A stretch of DNA of 64,000 nt. Source: Hydrogenophaga sp. (GTDB lineage Bacteria > Pseudomonadota > Gammaproteobacteria > Burkholderiales > Burkholderiaceae_C). Below, piece by piece: positions 28,885-40,038 of this stretch. Position 1 is the first letter of the stretch, and the number at the start of each line of letters is the position of its first letter. The notes beneath the pieces are model-generated. The model saw only the letters and a list, made by a program, of their open reading frames with translations. It made no database searches and was not told the DNA's origin. The stretch is taken from positions 1 to 64,000 of the forward strand of contig NZ_JAUCZG010000010.1 in NCBI RefSeq assembly GCF_030373225.1. The letters run 5' to 3'. The translations under genes and the position numbers were made by a program.

Positions 28885-29162
28885 AATTGCCTTGGGGTCG
28901 CCACTTCCGTGAGCAATGTCACACGCCCTGAAGAACGTGGCCAGAAGTTGCTTTTTGTCATACTCAAATACACACCAAAAAGCCTCCATCAGAAGCAGGT
29001 TACATCCAAAGAACTATTTTTTGATTTGGCACAGAAATAGTGCCTCGGATGTATTCCTTGCTGGTGGAAAAGCCTCCTCTGAAAAGCGACCGTCTGTCCT
29101 GTGCAGAAGGCACTTCAGCGTCTGTCCAAGGCCGTCTTGGGGTTCAAGCCGAAAATCCAGGC

Positions 29163-29771
29163 GTGAAACATTCTCTTACCCGTAACCCCATCGCATCCGA
29201 GCACCGGCAGCGGGGCATGACCCTGATCGAATTGATGATGGGCATTGTCGTGACGGGCGCCTTGCTCGCCGTGGGCGTGCCCAGCTTCCAGTCGTTCATT
29301 GCGGCAAGTCGCATCACCACCACCAACAACGATTTTGTGAGCTCCATGGCGTTGGCCCGCAGCGAGGCCATTCGCAGAGGCAGTCGAATCACCGTGTGCA
29401 AGAGCACGAATGGCACGGCGTGTGTGACCACGGGAGATTGGGCTCAGGGCTGGATTGTGTTTGTGGACATCACCCGCGCGCCACCCAACGCAGCAGTGGA
29501 CGCGGGCGACACGATTGTTTCAAGGTCGCCGGCGGCGCCGGCGGGCCTGACGATCGTGGGCGACACGGCCCTGGCCAATTTCGTTTCCTTCTCTGCGGAC
29601 GGCACGGTGCGCGACATGGGTGGTGCAGCACAACAGGGGCGCCTGCGGGTATGCAGCACGTCCGCAGCCGTGGGCGACGAGCGCCGCGCGCGCGACATCG
29701 CTCTGGCCACCACTGGCCGGCTCACCACCACCCCCCCGGCCTCCGTGGCGGCCAACTGCCCTCTCACCTGA
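29163..29771 (+). CDS. fimT: Type IV pilus minor pilin FimT/GspH family (set 1), 202 aa
   Basis: First gene of pilus set 1. The prepilin leader ends in QRG|MTLIELMMGIVVTGALLAVG: cleavage after Gly by prepilin peptidase and Glu at +5 are present. The N-terminal helix is followed by a GspH-like globular part with Cys pairs. In Pseudomonas and other species FimU/FimT-type minor pilins help prime pilus assembly and can bind DNA. Start: the GTG at 29163 gives an 18-residue leader; the frame is open back to an ATG at 29040, which would make a leader too long. The upstream gap 28885-29162 is AT-rich and presumably holds the operon promoter. Confidence 0.8.
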   Translation: MKHSLTRNPIASEHRQRGMTLIELMMGIVVTGALLAVGVPSFQSFIAASRITTTNNDFVSSMALARSEAIRRGSRITVCKSTNGTACVTTGDWAQGWIVFVDITRAPPNAAVDAGDTIVSRSPAAPAGLTIVGDTALANFVSFSADGTVRDMGGAAQQGRLRVCSTSAAVGDERRARDIALATTGRLTTTPPASVAANCPLT

Positions 29772-29773
29772 GC

Positions 29774-30262
29774 ATGATGTTCATGACGATCTCCTCCCGA
29801 CAGGGTTCCAGACCCTCCCTGCGTGGCCAGCGCGGCGTGGGGCTCATCGAAATCCTGGTTGCCGTTCTGATTCTGTCCCTGGGGCTGCTTGGCATGGCAG
29901 GCCTGCAAGCCAACGCCCTGAAGTCGAACCAGAGCAGCTACGGCCGCAGCCAGGCCGTCATGCTGAGTTATTACATTCTTGACGCAATGCGGGCTGATCG
30001 GGCGGCGGCGGTCGGGCTTTCGTACAACATGGGTCCCACCTGCAACTCGGGCGCCATCACCACCGCCGACCTCGCCGGAAACACGCGCCGCGACTGGCTC
30101 GACAGCCTGCGCACCGGGCTGGGTGATGCCAACACCACCTGCGGGGCCATCAACTGCGACGCGCTCGGCAACTGCACCGTGAGCATCACCTGGGACGACT
30201 CCCGCGCCATCGGAGGCACCACCGGCTCCACCCAGACCTTTCAGACCCGGAGCCGCATATGA
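29774..30262 (+). CDS. pilV: Type IV pilus minor pilin PilV (set 1), 162 aa
   Basis: A minor pilin of the pilus-tip priming complex. The leader ends RGQRG|VGLIEILVAVLILSLGLLGM, with Gly at -1 and Glu at +5, followed by LQANALKSNQSSY typical of PilV/GspI. ATG codons at 29774, 29777 and 29783 are all possible; the first is given. The stop overlaps the ATG of pilW (ATGA). Confidence 0.88.
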   Translation: MMFMTISSRQGSRPSLRGQRGVGLIEILVAVLILSLGLLGMAGLQANALKSNQSSYGRSQAVMLSYYILDAMRADRAAAVGLSYNMGPTCNSGAITTADLAGNTRRDWLDSLRTGLGDANTTCGAINCDALGNCTVSITWDDSRAIGGTTGSTQTFQTRSRI

Positions 30263-31320
30263 GCGCCCGCCGAACCAAGAACCTTTCCATGTTGCGCCGC
30301 CAGGCCGGCTTCAGTCTGGTCGAGCTGATGGTGGCGTTGCTGCTGGGTCTGGTGGTCATTGGCGGCGTCGTCAACATCTTTCTGACCAACCAGCAGTCCT
30401 CCCGCTCGAACGAGGATCTGAGCCGCATGCAGGAAAGCGCCCGGCTTTCCTTTGAACTGATGGCGCGGGAAGCGCGGCAGGTCGGCGGCAACACCTGCGG
30501 TGCACAGGTCACGGCCAATGTGCTGAACAACGCCGCAGCCGACTGGTGGGCCAACTGGGATGCAGGTGCCTTGCAAGGCTTCGCGGCCGGCGTTGAAGCC
30601 ACGGGCATCGTTGCCATCGGCACAGGGGTTGGAGAGCGCACCAACGACTCGGCCGCCTTGAAGATCCTGAGCGGCGGCATGTTCAACGGCGTGCCCATCG
30701 CGGGCCACGACGCCGCCACCGGCGTGGTGACCCTGTCCACCGTCAACCACGGCTTCGTGGCTGGAAACTATGTGGTGATCTGCGACACCGAATCGGCGGC
30801 CATCGCCCAGGTCACCGCGGCTTCTGCGGCAGGTGTGGGCAGCATCACCCATGCTGCCGGTGGAGCGAGCGCAGCGGTTCCCAACGTCTCGACCGCTCGT
30901 CCAGGGAACTGCTCCATCGGCATCAACTTCCCGACCAATTGCGTCACAGCCAATACCCGCAGCTTCGCGGCCGGGGGCTATGTCACCCGCTACAGCGCCA
31001 ACACCTGGTTCGTCGGCAACAACGATCGCGGCGGCCGATCCCTGTTCCGCGTCGGCCCGGACGACCTCGCTCCCGTCGAGGTGGTCGAAGGTGTCATCAA
31101 CATGACCATCGATTACGTGACTTTCAACGGCACCACCATGGCCAACGACTGGGTGGACGCAGCCGCCATCCTCGACTGGAGCCCGGCCGCTGCCGACCAG
31201 GTGGTGGCGGTGCGCCTGATGCTGGATCTGGAATCCACCGGCAACACCGGAACCGATCAGGCGCCGCTGCGGCGCCAGCTCATTCACGTGGTCAATCTTC
31301 GCAACCGCGTCACACCATGA
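30259..31320 (+). CDS. pilW: Type IV pilus minor pilin PilW (set 1), 353 aa
   Basis: A large minor pilin of the priming complex. The leader ends RRQAG|FSLVELMVALLLGLVVIGGV with Gly -1 and Glu +5. SRMQESARLSFELMAREARQ is the PilW helix pattern. The globular domain contains several Cys that could form disulfides. It overlaps pilV upstream (ATGA) and pilX downstream (ATGA), so all three are translated together. Confidence 0.92.
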   Translation: MSARRTKNLSMLRRQAGFSLVELMVALLLGLVVIGGVVNIFLTNQQSSRSNEDLSRMQESARLSFELMAREARQVGGNTCGAQVTANVLNNAAADWWANWDAGALQGFAAGVEATGIVAIGTGVGERTNDSAALKILSGGMFNGVPIAGHDAATGVVTLSTVNHGFVAGNYVVICDTESAAIAQVTAASAAGVGSITHAAGGASAAVPNVSTARPGNCSIGINFPTNCVTANTRSFAAGGYVTRYSANTWFVGNNDRGGRSLFRVGPDDLAPVEVVEGVINMTIDYVTFNGTTMANDWVDAAAILDWSPAAADQVVAVRLMLDLESTGNTGTDQAPLRRQLIHVVNLRNRVTP

Positions 31321-31874
31321 CATCACCCGGATCTTCCCGTCATCGCCTCCAGAGGCGCTCCCGTGGCCAGCAACAGGGCATCGCCCTCGTGGTGGCGCTG
31401 ATCCTGCTTGTCGTCATGACACTGGTCGGCCTCAGCGGACTGCGTACCGTCACGCTGGAAGAGCGCATGACCTCGCACACCTATGACCGCAGCATCTCGT
31501 TTCAGGCAGCCGAGGCTGCGCTGAAGGAAGCTGAAGCCTTCGTGCAGGGCAACCAGGCCCTGCCTGCGCTGCAACCCGCTTTCGGAGCGGCCTGCAACGT
31601 GACCAACGGAGTCTGCGGTGCGCCCAACCCACCCACGCTGGAGCGGTGGTTCGACAACACCAGTCCTCCGTGGTTCGACGCCACCGCCCTCACCAACGGG
31701 GGCATCAGCATCACGCCGCAATACATGATCGAGTACCTGGGCAACGGCTTCAGTTGCTCGCCTGGTGTGGTGGGCAGTGCCACCAACTGCTCCCGATACC
31801 GCATCACTGCCCGCAGCAACGCAGGAGCCGACCGCTCGGTTGTCCTGCTGCAATCGATTTACGCACCGCTCTGA
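31317..31874 (+). CDS. pilX: Type IV pilus minor pilin PilX (set 1), 185 aa
   Basis: A PilX-family tip protein. The N-terminus RGQQQG|IALVVALILLVVMTLVGLSG is a prepilin-like helix without the usual Glu at +5, as also seen in GspK-type tip pseudopilins. EERMTSHTYDRSISFQAAEAALKEAE is the classical PilX motif. It overlaps pilW by four bases and ends 18 bases before pilY1, with which it works at the pilus tip. Confidence 0.9.
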   Translation: MTSPGSSRHRLQRRSRGQQQGIALVVALILLVVMTLVGLSGLRTVTLEERMTSHTYDRSISFQAAEAALKEAEAFVQGNQALPALQPAFGAACNVTNGVCGAPNPPTLERWFDNTSPPWFDATALTNGGISITPQYMIEYLGNGFSCSPGVVGSATNCSRYRITARSNAGADRSVVLLQSIYAPL

Positions 31875-31892
31875 AGCCAAGGAGAAACGACC

Positions 31893-34800
31893 ATGACCGT
31901 CCTGTCCACGCTGAACCGAACGCTGCAGGTGGCAGCCATTTCAGCGATTGTGGCCACCACAGCCACGGTCAGTGCGCTGGACTGGCCCACCAAACCGCTG
32001 AGTGCCACCGTCAGTGCCAAGCCGCTGACCATGCTCATCGCGGGTCGTGACCACAAGTTTTTCTACGAGGCCTACAACGATGCCAGCGACATCGACGCGG
32101 ATGGCCTGATCGACACCCGCTTCAAGCCGGACATCACCTACTACGGTCTCTACGACTCGACGCTGTGCTACAGCTACGGGGGAACGGGCAATTCCGGCCT
32201 GTTCCAGCCCGCCAGGGCGGCCGACTCGCTCGGACGCTGCACGGGAACGGTGGCGTCGCAGCCCGGCCAATGGTCGGGCAACTGGCTGAACTACGTGACC
32301 ACCAGCCGCATCGATGCCCTGCGCAAGGTGCTCTATGGCGGCTCTCGCGAGGTGGACAACGCCACCCAAACCGTGCTGCGCCGCTCCTACATTCCCCAGG
32401 ACGCCCACAGCTGGGGCAAGGAATACCACCGCAGCCACGGCTACAACATCAGCGACTACACCGATCTGGCGGACCTGAGCGCAGACAACGTTCGCCACTT
32501 CTTCGGCAGCCTGACCGCCAACCGGAACACCAATTGCAGCACGCTGGACAACTGCAGCAGCCTGCCGCCATTGCTGCGCATCCGCGCCGACGTGGGCAAC
32601 AACGCACGCATCTGGGAGTGGGCCTCCAAGGAACGCCCGGTTCTTCAGGACAACCTGTCCACGGGAAGCTTTCCCACAGGCACGGCCGCTGAACGCAACC
32701 TCACGGTCCGGGTGGAGGTGTGCACCTCCAGTTTCAACAGCGGATGCAAGCGCTACCCCAACGGGCAGTACAAGCCCATCGGCCTGTTGCACGACTACGG
32801 CGAGACCGACGCCATGCTCTTCGGCTTGATCACCGGCAGCTACGACCAGCACCTGTCCGGGGGTCGCCTGCGCAAGGTGGTGTCCTCGTTCAGCGACGAA
32901 GTCGACGCTGCAACGGGCCAGTTCACGGCCGGTGCACGCATCGTCACAACCTTTGACCGCTTGCGCATTCGCGGCTTCAACCAGAGCAGTACCAGCAGCG
33001 AGTACCGGAACTCCAACCCATACACCGCATCCGCCAGGTCTCCCACCGAAGGGGAGTTCATCGATTGGGGCAACCCCATCGGCGAGATGATGTACGAGGG
33101 CATTCGTTACTTCAGCGGCCGGCCGTCTGGCACTGCGAGCTACAACACCTCCACCACCCACGACACGGCCGTGGGCCTGACCTCGGCCACCTGGGACGAC
33201 CCCTACAACCGGACCGCAGGGGCGGCGCGGGCCTCTTTCTGCGCGCGCGCCAACTTCCTGACCATCTCCGACATCAACCCCTCTTTTGACGGCGACCAGG
33301 TTCCAGGCAGTTACTGGGATGTTCGAGGAACGACGTCGAGGTTCACAGGTGACATCGGTGGCATCGAGTCCGAACTGCTCGCCAGGACGATCGGTGACGT
33401 CGAAGCACTGACCAACGAGTTGTTCTTCATCGGCGAGGTCGCGGGGAACGCCGACACGGCCCCCACGCCCAAGACCCTCACATCGCTGGGTCGTGCGCGC
33501 GGTCTCTCGCCGGAGGAGCCCACCAAACAAGGCTCTTTCTCCGCCGCCGCCATGGCCTACTACGCCAAGACAAGGGACTTGAGGGACGAATCCAACCTCC
33601 CGGGAAGACAGTCGGTGGACACCTATTCCGTGGCGCTGAGTTCACCCTTGCCCCGTATCGAGGCACGCATGAACAGCGGACGGACGATCAGCCTGGTGCC
33701 GTTTGCCAAATCGATTGCCGGCTCGGGCATCAACCGGACCAAGGGCCTCTACCAGCCCACCAACCAGATCGTCGACTTTTACGTGGAGCAGATTGCCAAT
33801 TCCACGGGCACGACCGGTGCCGACTACGACGCCACCATCAACGGCGGCCGCTACTACGCACGTTTCCAGATCAATTACGAAGACGTGGAACAAGGCGGTG
33901 ACCACGACATGGATGCCATCGCCGAGTACATCGTGCAGGTGACGGCCGCGAACACGCTGGAAGTCATCGTGCGACCGACCTACCAGGCCGGCGGCATGCA
34001 GCAGAACATGGGCTATGTGATCTCGGGCACCACGCGGGACGGGGTGTACCTCGTGGCCCAGGACGAAGCCACCAACCCGGCGTACTACCTGAACACTCCG
34101 ACGGTTGCGTCTCTGCCCAATGGCTGCGATCTGGACCCGGTGCCGGCCGCCTGCGCCCCGCTGCGCACCATCGGACAGACACCACGGACCTTCGAATTCA
34201 CACCCAGCGCCACCGGCGGGGCGCGCCTGCTCAAGGACCCGCTCTGGTACGCCGCCAAGTGGGGTGGTTTCACCGACCGCAACAGCAGCCAGACCCCCGA
34301 CCTGCCACTGGAATGGGACGCGGACGCCGACGGCGTTCCAGACACCTATTTCCTGGTGCAGAACCCCCTCAGGCTCAGGGAATCACTGGCCAAGGCGTTT
34401 GACAACATCGTGCAGCGAAGCGGCTCGGGCGGCAACGTCATCGCCAACAGCACCTCGCTGTCGACCAACTCCCTGGTCTACCAGGGCAGCTTCAACGCCA
34501 CCAACTGGTCTGGCGACCTGGCCGCCTACGCGGTCACAGCCGCAGGCGTGAGCCAGAACCCGCAATGGCGCGCCGCCGACTCCATCCCGCCAGAGGGCAC
34601 GCGCCGCATTGTCTACCGCTCGCGATTCGACAATGTGGGACGCTACTTTGATCAGACCGGGATGTCCGCGTCCACAGCAGACTGGGCCACGCTGGGCAGC
34701 GACAACACCCAACGGGCCGCCATGTTGCGTTACCTGCGCGGCGCACGCACGCTGGAGATTCAAAACGGGGGCACGCTGCGCAACCGGTCTGCGAACACCG

Positions 34801-36305
34801 TGCTGGGGGACATTTCTCACTCGTCGCCCGCCTATGTGAACGACAGTGGCACCGTTTTCATTGGATCCAACGACGGCATGCTGCATGCGTTCAACGCCAA
34901 CACGGGCGTCGAAAGATTCGCCTACATTCCCAGCACGGCGATGCCGGCGACCAACGCGGCCTCCAGCGGCATTCGCGCCTTGTCCCAGGTGATCTACAAC
35001 GATCAACACCAGTATTTCGTGGATGGCGACATCGTCGTTTCCAACCGCAATCAGTTCAACAACCGGAACTACCTGGTGGGTACGCTCGGGCGTGGCGGCA
35101 AAGGGCTGTTCGCACTGGACGTGACAGACCCGGACAGTTTTTCGCCCACTCAAGCGCTTTGGGAGAGCGTGGGCTACGGAACGGGCGCCGACATCGACAT
35201 GGGACATGTCATGGGTCGCCCCGTGATTGGTCGAATGGAAAATGGCACCTGGGCTGTGATCGTGGGCAACGGCTACAACAGCCGCGCCACCGCTTCGGAC
35301 TCGCGCGCCGTGCTGTTCATCTACGAACTCGCCACCGGCAACCTGATCCGCAAGATCGACACCGGCGTGGCAGGAGACAACGGCATGGCGACCCCGGGCG
35401 TGTACGACTCCGACAACAACGGGCGCATCGACACCATCTACTCCGGCGATCTGGCGGGCAACGTGTGGAAATTCGACGTGAGCAGCGCGACGCCTTCGAG
35501 CTGGGGCATTGCATTCAGTGGTCAGCCCATGTTCACCGCTGTGGACGCCACCAACCGGGCTCAACCCATCACCGGCCCGATCAGCGTGTCTCGCAACACC
35601 GTGCCCAGCGACACCAACGCAGGGCGCACCTACCTTCATTTCGGCACTGGCAGCTACTTCCGGACCACCGACCCGAACGACGCCTCTTCCCAGACGCTGT
35701 ACGGCTTGATCGATCGCGGAACCGTGATCGAGAACCAGACCAGCCCGACCAACCGGCTGGTGCAGCGCAGGGTGGAATTCATCGGCACCTTTGCCGGCTC
35801 CAGCGTGCGATCGTTCGAGAGAGCTGCCGCCAACGACATGGCGGGCAGGGACGGCTTCTACATGAACCTGCCAGGCACGGGCGAGCGCGTCGTCACTGCG
35901 GCTGCGGTCTACAACCTCAATGGACCTGTGTTGCTGTTCAGCAGCATCGTGCCCGTATTCGACGAGTGTTCTCCGGGCGGCAGTGGCTTCCTGAACGCCC
36001 TCGATCCCTTCACCGGGGGCCGCATCACCCGGCCGTTCTTCGATATCAACCGCAACGGGAACTACCTGGACGATGTGATGCCCAGCAACTTTGCGTCCCT
36101 GATCACCGGAACGACCGACGCGAACAACTCCGACCGCTTCATCGGCTCCATCGACTTGGGTCTGGGCAATCCCGGTCAGGCCACAGTCATTGACAATCAG
36201 GTGGTGGTGGGCGGCTCTGACGATGAGCGGGCTTCTCTGGCCACGGACCCTGGCGCGGTGACCGCGCGCGGCCGCCTGTCCTGGCGCGAAATCGTTCGCG
36301 ATTGA
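31893..36305 (+). CDS. pilY1: PilY1/PilC-family pilus-tip adhesin (set 1), 1470 aa
   Basis: A large exported protein placed at the pilus tip. A signal peptide (residues 1-28, ending VSALD) precedes a long N-terminal part, then the PilC beta-propeller ([20 protein letters not shown] to [10 protein letters not shown]). The loop [20 protein letters not shown] (about residue 1170) matches the calcium-binding loop of PilY1. DIDADGLID (66-74) and DADADGVPD are further Asp-rich loops. Unlike the second copy in this window, the N-terminus has no clear DxSxS metal site. AAGGAG before the ATG gives a strong ribosome site. Confidence 0.93.
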   Translation: MTVLSTLNRTLQVAAISAIVATTATVSALDWPTKPLSATVSAKPLTMLIAGRDHKFFYEAYNDASDIDADGLIDTRFKPDITYYGLYDSTLCYSYGGTGNSGLFQPARAADSLGRCTGTVASQPGQWSGNWLNYVTTSRIDALRKVLYGGSREVDNATQTVLRRSYIPQDAHSWGKEYHRSHGYNISDYTDLADLSADNVRHFFGSLTANRNTNCSTLDNCSSLPPLLRIRADVGNNARIWEWASKERPVLQDNLSTGSFPTGTAAERNLTVRVEVCTSSFNSGCKRYPNGQYKPIGLLHDYGETDAMLFGLITGSYDQHLSGGRLRKVVSSFSDEVDAATGQFTAGARIVTTFDRLRIRGFNQSSTSSEYRNSNPYTASARSPTEGEFIDWGNPIGEMMYEGIRYFSGRPSGTASYNTSTTHDTAVGLTSATWDDPYNRTAGAARASFCARANFLTISDINPSFDGDQVPGSYWDVRGTTSRFTGDIGGIESELLARTIGDVEALTNELFFIGEVAGNADTAPTPKTLTSLGRARGLSPEEPTKQGSFSAAAMAYYAKTRDLRDESNLPGRQSVDTYSVALSSPLPRIEARMNSGRTISLVPFAKSIAGSGINRTKGLYQPTNQIVDFYVEQIANSTGTTGADYDATINGGRYYARFQINYEDVEQGGDHDMDAIAEYIVQVTAANTLEVIVRPTYQAGGMQQNMGYVISGTTRDGVYLVAQDEATNPAYYLNTPTVASLPNGCDLDPVPAACAPLRTIGQTPRTFEFTPSATGGARLLKDPLWYAAKWGGFTDRNSSQTPDLPLEWDADADGVPDTYFLVQNPLRLRESLAKAFDNIVQRSGSGGNVIANSTSLSTNSLVYQGSFNATNWSGDLAAYAVTAAGVSQNPQWRAADSIPPEGTRRIVYRSRFDNVGRYFDQTGMSASTADWATLGSDNTQRAAMLRYLRGARTLEIQNGGTLRNRSANTVLGDISHSSPAYVNDSGTVFIGSNDGMLHAFNANTGVERFAYIPSTAMPATNAASSGIRALSQVIYNDQHQYFVDGDIVVSNRNQFNNRNYLVGTLGRGGKGLFALDVTDPDSFSPTQALWESVGYGTGADIDMGHVMGRPVIGRMENGTWAVIVGNGYNSRATASDSRAVLFIYELATGNLIRKIDTGVAGDNGMATPGVYDSDNNGRIDTIYSGDLAGNVWKFDVSSATPSSWGIAFSGQPMFTAVDATNRAQPITGPISVSRNTVPSDTNAGRTYLHFGTGSYFRTTDPNDASSQTLYGLIDRGTVIENQTSPTNRLVQRRVEFIGTFAGSSVRSFERAAANDMAGRDGFYMNLPGTGERVVTAAAVYNLNGPVLLFSSIVPVFDECSPGGSGFLNALDPFTGGRITRPFFDINRNGNYLDDVMPSNFASLITGTTDANNSDRFIGSIDLGLGNPGQATVIDNQVVVGGSDDERASLATDPGAVTARGRLSWREIVRD

Positions 36306-36331
36306 ACAGACACTACCGAAAGCGATTGAAG

Positions 36332-36826
36332 ATGTTCACGATGACCCCCTCCCCCGCCCGATCCGCGGCTCGCCAGCGCGGCTTCAGCCTGATCGAAGTG
36401 ATGATCGTGGTGGCCATTCTGGGCATCCTCACCGCCGTCGCCTACCCCAGCTATCAGAACCATGTGGAGAAAACGCGGCGCATCGCCGCGGCTGGCTGCC
36501 TGATGGAAATGGCCCAGTGGATGGAGCGCAACTACACCACCTGCCTGCGCTACGACCGCACCGGTGCGGCTTGCGGCACCGCCGTGGTCAATGCCCAGTT
36601 GCCGGCACTGATCTGCCGCGCAGAGCTGGGCGCCACCTACACACTCCAGTTCACCCCCGCCGTCGCACCAGCGACCAATCCATCGCAAAGTGCGTATGCC
36701 CTTGAAGCGGTGCCCGGTGCGGCGCAGGCAGGAGATACCCGCTGCGCCACGCTCACGCTCGACCAGACGGGCACCAAAGGCGTGACGGGAACGAACTCTG
36801 CCACGCCCAACACCTGCTGGCGGTGA
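36332..36826 (+). CDS. pilE: Type IV pilus minor pilin PilE (set 1), 164 aa
   Basis: A PilE-type minor pilin. The leader ends [25 protein letters not shown] with Gly -1 and Glu +5, followed by [20 protein letters not shown]. Cys residues near the end ([13 protein letters not shown]) could close the usual C-terminal loop. The start may be 36332 or the ATG nine bases later. Its TGA overlaps the GTG of ribD (GTGA), linking pilus and riboflavin genes. Confidence 0.9.
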   Translation: MFTMTPSPARSAARQRGFSLIEVMIVVAILGILTAVAYPSYQNHVEKTRRIAAAGCLMEMAQWMERNYTTCLRYDRTGAACGTAVVNAQLPALICRAELGATYTLQFTPAVAPATNPSQSAYALEAVPGAAQAGDTRCATLTLDQTGTKGVTGTNSATPNTCWR

Positions 36827-37983
36827 AGCCGGACTTGAACCCGGGCGAGTCGTGGGCGCAAGCCATGGCCCGGGCACAAGCGGCACTGTGTCTGTCGAAC
36901 CCGAATCCGCGTGTCGGTTGCGTCATTGTCGACAACAGCGGCACACCGATCGGCGAAGGTCACACCCAGCAAGCCGGCGGCCCGCACGCCGAGGTCATGG
37001 CCCTGCGCGACGCCGGTGCCAGGGGACACCCGGTGCTCGGCGCCACAGCGTTTGTCACGCTGGAACCTTGTTCTCATCACGGCCGAACCCCGCCGTGTTG
37101 CGACGCACTCGTTGAAGCCGGTGTCGCCCGGGTGGTGGTGGCCAACGAGGACCCCAACCCGCTTGTCGCCGGCAGAGGTCTGGCACGACTGCGGGCCGCA
37201 GGCATTGCGGTGGACCTGATGCCCTTTGACAGCGATGTGGCCATGGCCTCCCGCGAACTCAACATCGGTTTTTTCAGCCGCATGGTGCGAGGCATGCCGT
37301 GGGTGCGCATGAAGATGGCGGCATCCCTCGATGGCACGACTGCCCTGGCCAATGGGCAAAGCCAGTGGATCACCGGCGAGGCTGCCCGCGCCGACGGGCA
37401 CGCCTGGCGGGCACGCTCTTGCGCCGTGCTCACCGGCATCGGGACCGTGCTGCACGATGATCCACGGCTCGATGTGAGGTTGTCGGGCATGACTCGCCAG
37501 CCCCACCTGGTGATTGTGGACAGCGCGCTCGAGACGCCCTTGTCTGCCCGGCTGTTCGAGCCTGCGCACGGCGGTTTGCAGCGGCAGGTCTGGGTCTACC
37601 ACGCCGCACTGGACGCCGCGAAACAGGCTGCCCTGGCCGCTCGTGGCGCCATCCTGGTTCACATGCCGGGTGCCGGCAACAAGGTGGACCTCAGCGCCCT
37701 GTTGCGTGATCTCGCACAACGCGAAGTGAATGAGCTGCACGTGGAAGCCGGCCACAAACTCAATGGGTCGCTGCTGCGGGAAGGCCTGGTCGACGAACTG
37801 CTTGTGTACCTGGGGCCCAAGCTGCTGGGGCAAGGAGCGGGCCTGTCCAACTTCGGGCCACTGCAACAGTTGCAGGACGGTCTGTCGCTGCACTTCACCT
37901 CCGTGGACCGCGTGGGTGAAGATCTGCGAATCGTGGCGCGGGTGCAAGGGCGAGACGGATTTCTTCGGGCGCCAGCGGGCTGA
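36823..37983 (+). CDS. ribD: Bifunctional riboflavin deaminase/reductase, 386 aa
   Basis: Carries out two steps of riboflavin synthesis: pyrimidine deamination and then ribosyl reduction. The deaminase zinc site is HAE (55-57) with Cys85 and Cys94 in [13 protein letters not shown]. The reductase domain follows ([54 protein letters not shown]). The GTG start lies in a GTGA overlap with pilE, so expression is tied to pilus set 1. Unusually, pilus set 2 separates it from ribE, ribBA and ribH. Confidence 0.95.
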   Translation: MKPDLNPGESWAQAMARAQAALCLSNPNPRVGCVIVDNSGTPIGEGHTQQAGGPHAEVMALRDAGARGHPVLGATAFVTLEPCSHHGRTPPCCDALVEAGVARVVVANEDPNPLVAGRGLARLRAAGIAVDLMPFDSDVAMASRELNIGFFSRMVRGMPWVRMKMAASLDGTTALANGQSQWITGEAARADGHAWRARSCAVLTGIGTVLHDDPRLDVRLSGMTRQPHLVIVDSALETPLSARLFEPAHGGLQRQVWVYHAALDAAKQAALAARGAILVHMPGAGNKVDLSALLRDLAQREVNELHVEAGHKLNGSLLREGLVDELLVYLGPKLLGQGAGLSNFGPLQQLQDGLSLHFTSVDRVGEDLRIVARVQGRDGFLRAPAG

Positions 37984-38129
37984 TTCCCCGGAAACGGGTT
38001 GGCAAACGCTGCGCGGCTTTCAGCGATTCAGTGCTACTGCCAATAAAGCACTAACTCCACTCGTCCCGCCCGCGATATCAGCCATCTGAATCACACTTAG
38101 GTATTCAATCTGCCTGCTAGAGTGCCGGC

Positions 38130-38681
38130 ATGTTTGAGTCCAAGACCCTTTCCATCGCTGCGCGCCGGCAAACCCGCGGCTTCACGCTGGTCGAGCTGCT
38201 GGTGACGATGGGCCTGCTGGGCATTCTGGCGGCCCTGGCCGCGCCCAGCTTTGCAGACTTCATGCGCCAGCAGCGCGTGAAGTCGATGCGCGACGAAATG
38301 ATGGCTTCGATCGCGCATGCCCGGGTGGAGGCGATCACACGCGGACACAGCGTGGTCCTGCTGCGCACCACGCCCTGCCCACAGGCCGTGAGCCCGCTCG
38401 ACTGGGACTGCGGCTGGGCCGCATTTGCCGACCTGAACGGCAACGGTGCGCTTGACGCCAACGAAACCGTCCTTCACGAAGTGCAGGGCAGGCCGGGCAC
38501 ACGAATCAGAAGGAGCCCTGCGGCCTCCTTCCACACCATCAAACGGATGGGGAATTCGACCTTCGGGCGTTTCGAGATTTTCCCGGCGGGTTCGGCGTTC
38601 AGCCCGGTGAACGGAGTGCTCCTGTGCCTGTCCAAAGGCGGCCGCGTGCGCTCTGCCCGCGACGCTGCCGACTGTCACTAG
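38130..38681 (+). CDS. fimT: Type IV pilus minor pilin FimT/GspH family (set 2), 183 aa
   Basis: First gene of the second set, 146 bases after ribD. The leader ends RRQTRG|FTLVELLVTMGLLGILAALA with Gly -1 and Glu +5. FADFMRQQRVKSMRDEMMAS follows, then a GspH-like beta domain (HSVVLLRTTPCPQ, DWDCGWAAFADLNGNGALD). It is clearly different in sequence from set 1 fimT, so this is not a recent copy. The ATG at 38130 follows an AT-richer stretch (GTATTCAATC ... TAGAGT) that may hold a promoter. Confidence 0.9.
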   Translation: MFESKTLSIAARRQTRGFTLVELLVTMGLLGILAALAAPSFADFMRQQRVKSMRDEMMASIAHARVEAITRGHSVVLLRTTPCPQAVSPLDWDCGWAAFADLNGNGALDANETVLHEVQGRPGTRIRRSPAASFHTIKRMGNSTFGRFEIFPAGSAFSPVNGVLLCLSKGGRVRSARDAADCH

Positions 38682-38692
38682 CGCGGCAAGCC

Positions 38693-39277
38693 ATGTCGGT
38701 CACTCCACCAAGACAACGCGGTGTCGCCATGATGGAAGCGCTGGTGGCCTTGCTCGTCCTGGCTTTCGGCGTGCTGGGGCTGGCGCGTCTGCAGGTCGGT
38801 GCCCTCACGGAGTCCCGCAACACCAACGCACGGGCTGTGGCGGTGCAACTGGCTGCCGACCTGGCCGAGCGCATGCAGAGCAACGTGGCTGTTCGCCGGG
38901 CAAATCCAGCCCTCAACCCCTACGAAATCCGCTGGGGAGCTCCGCCGGCTGCGGGCACCGACTGCCTCGCCACCGCCTGCGATGGAGAAGAGCTCGCCGC
39001 GTTTGACGTTCGCGCCTGGAAGCTCAACGTTCGGTCCTTGCTGCCCAACGGCGACGCCAGCGTGTTCCGGTCCGACACCGACAACAACCAGTTCGGGGTT
39101 CTGATGCGCTGGACTTCATTCAAGGCCATGAACGAAGACATTGCGCCTGCAGGGCAAGACGCCCTTTACACCCGAGCAGACGCCGTGACCGACGCCACCG
39201 GAGCTGTCGGCACCGGTGTGGCGTCAGAGATCTGCACGACGGGCTTCACCTGCCACCTGGTCTACATACGTCCATGA
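38693..39277 (+). CDS. pilV: Type IV pilus minor pilin PilV (set 2), 194 aa
   Basis: A short leader, PPRQRG|VAMMEALVALLVLAFGVLGL, with Gly -1 and Glu +5, then ARLQVGALTESRNTNARAVA, typical of PilV. The body has Cys pairs (DCLATACDG; ICTTGFTCHL). The ATG at 38693 is chosen because it gives a normal leader. The stop overlaps the first ATG of pilW (ATGA). It shares fold and position with the set 1 PilV but not close sequence. Confidence 0.88.
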   Translation: MSVTPPRQRGVAMMEALVALLVLAFGVLGLARLQVGALTESRNTNARAVAVQLAADLAERMQSNVAVRRANPALNPYEIRWGAPPAAGTDCLATACDGEELAAFDVRAWKLNVRSLLPNGDASVFRSDTDNNQFGVLMRWTSFKAMNEDIAPAGQDALYTRADAVTDATGAVGTGVASEICTTGFTCHLVYIRP

Positions 39278-40038
39278 TGCAACGCGCACTCCCCAAGGCC
39301 CGCGCCAGACACCAGGCCGGCGTGAGCCTGATCGAACTCCTGGTGGGGCTGGTCATCGGAGCGCTGGTGTCGGTCGCTGCGATCGCCAGCTTCAGCGCCA
39401 CGCGTTCCACCTCGGTCACGGTGAGCGACAGCACCAGGCTCCATCAAGACGCCGCCTTGGCGTTTCGAGCCATCGGCCACCACATTCGACAGGCGGGTGC
39501 CCAGCAACTGCTCGATGCCGGGGGTGGAACCGTCATCTTCAACCCGGAGTTCGAAGGCTATGGCAGCGCGCAGGTGCCCCAGAGCCTGCGAGGCAGCAAC
39601 GGGCCCAACAACGGGCCCGATGTGCTCGAAATCAGCCACGACGACGAGGCATCCCTCAATCCCCTGGATTGCCTGGGTCGGGACGCTCACCCGCCGAAAG
39701 GCATCGGGAACAAGTTCGAACTCGTCAACGGAAGCTTGCGCTGCCAAGGCTCCGATGGAGGGAACTCAGATCCCTTGGTCGCCGGCATTGAAGATTTTCA
39801 GGTCCGCTATGGTGTGCGCACCTCAGACAGACTGCAATACCTGGACGCAGACGCCAGCTGGACCTCGGCCAACTGGAACGCTGTGGAAACCGTGATGGTG
39901 TGCCTGCGTCTGTCGGGTCAGGCCGGTGGCCAAGCGGGCCTGGACACCACCGGTTGCAACAACGAGAACATTGCCAACGACGGACGCATCCGCCGGGTGT
40001 TCGTGCGGGTGTTCACCGTCCGGAGCTCCGCGCTGTGA
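39274..40038 (+). CDS. pilW: Type IV pilus minor pilin PilW (set 2), 254 aa
   Basis: The leader ends RHQAG|VSLIELLVGLVIGALVSVAA with Gly -1 and Glu +5. TRLHQDAALAFRAIGHHIRQ is the PilW amphipathic region. It is about 100 residues shorter than the set 1 PilW, mainly in the globular part. It overlaps pilV (ATGA), and its TGA shares a base with the pilX ATG. Confidence 0.88.
   Translation: MMQRALPKARARHQAGVSLIELLVGLVIGALVSVAAIASFSATRSTSVTVSDSTRLHQDAALAFRAIGHHIRQAGAQQLLDAGGGTVIFNPEFEGYGSAQVPQSLRGSNGPNNGPDVLEISHDDEASLNPLDCLGRDAHPPKGIGNKFELVNGSLRCQGSDGGNSDPLVAGIEDFQVRYGVRTSDRLQYLDADASWTSANWNAVETVMVCLRLSGQAGGQAGLDTTGCNNENIANDGRIRRVFVRVFTVRSSAL

Noticed and set aside
29020..29045. Possible sigma-54 promoter (TTGGCAC ... 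TGC) ahead of pilus set 1
   Set aside because: The distance between GG and GC is 14 bases instead of 12, so the site does not fit the sigma-54 pattern.
38020..38060. AGTGCT ... AGCACT inverted repeat after ribD as a terminator
   Set aside because: The stem is short with a long loop, and no T-run follows, so it is too weak to call.
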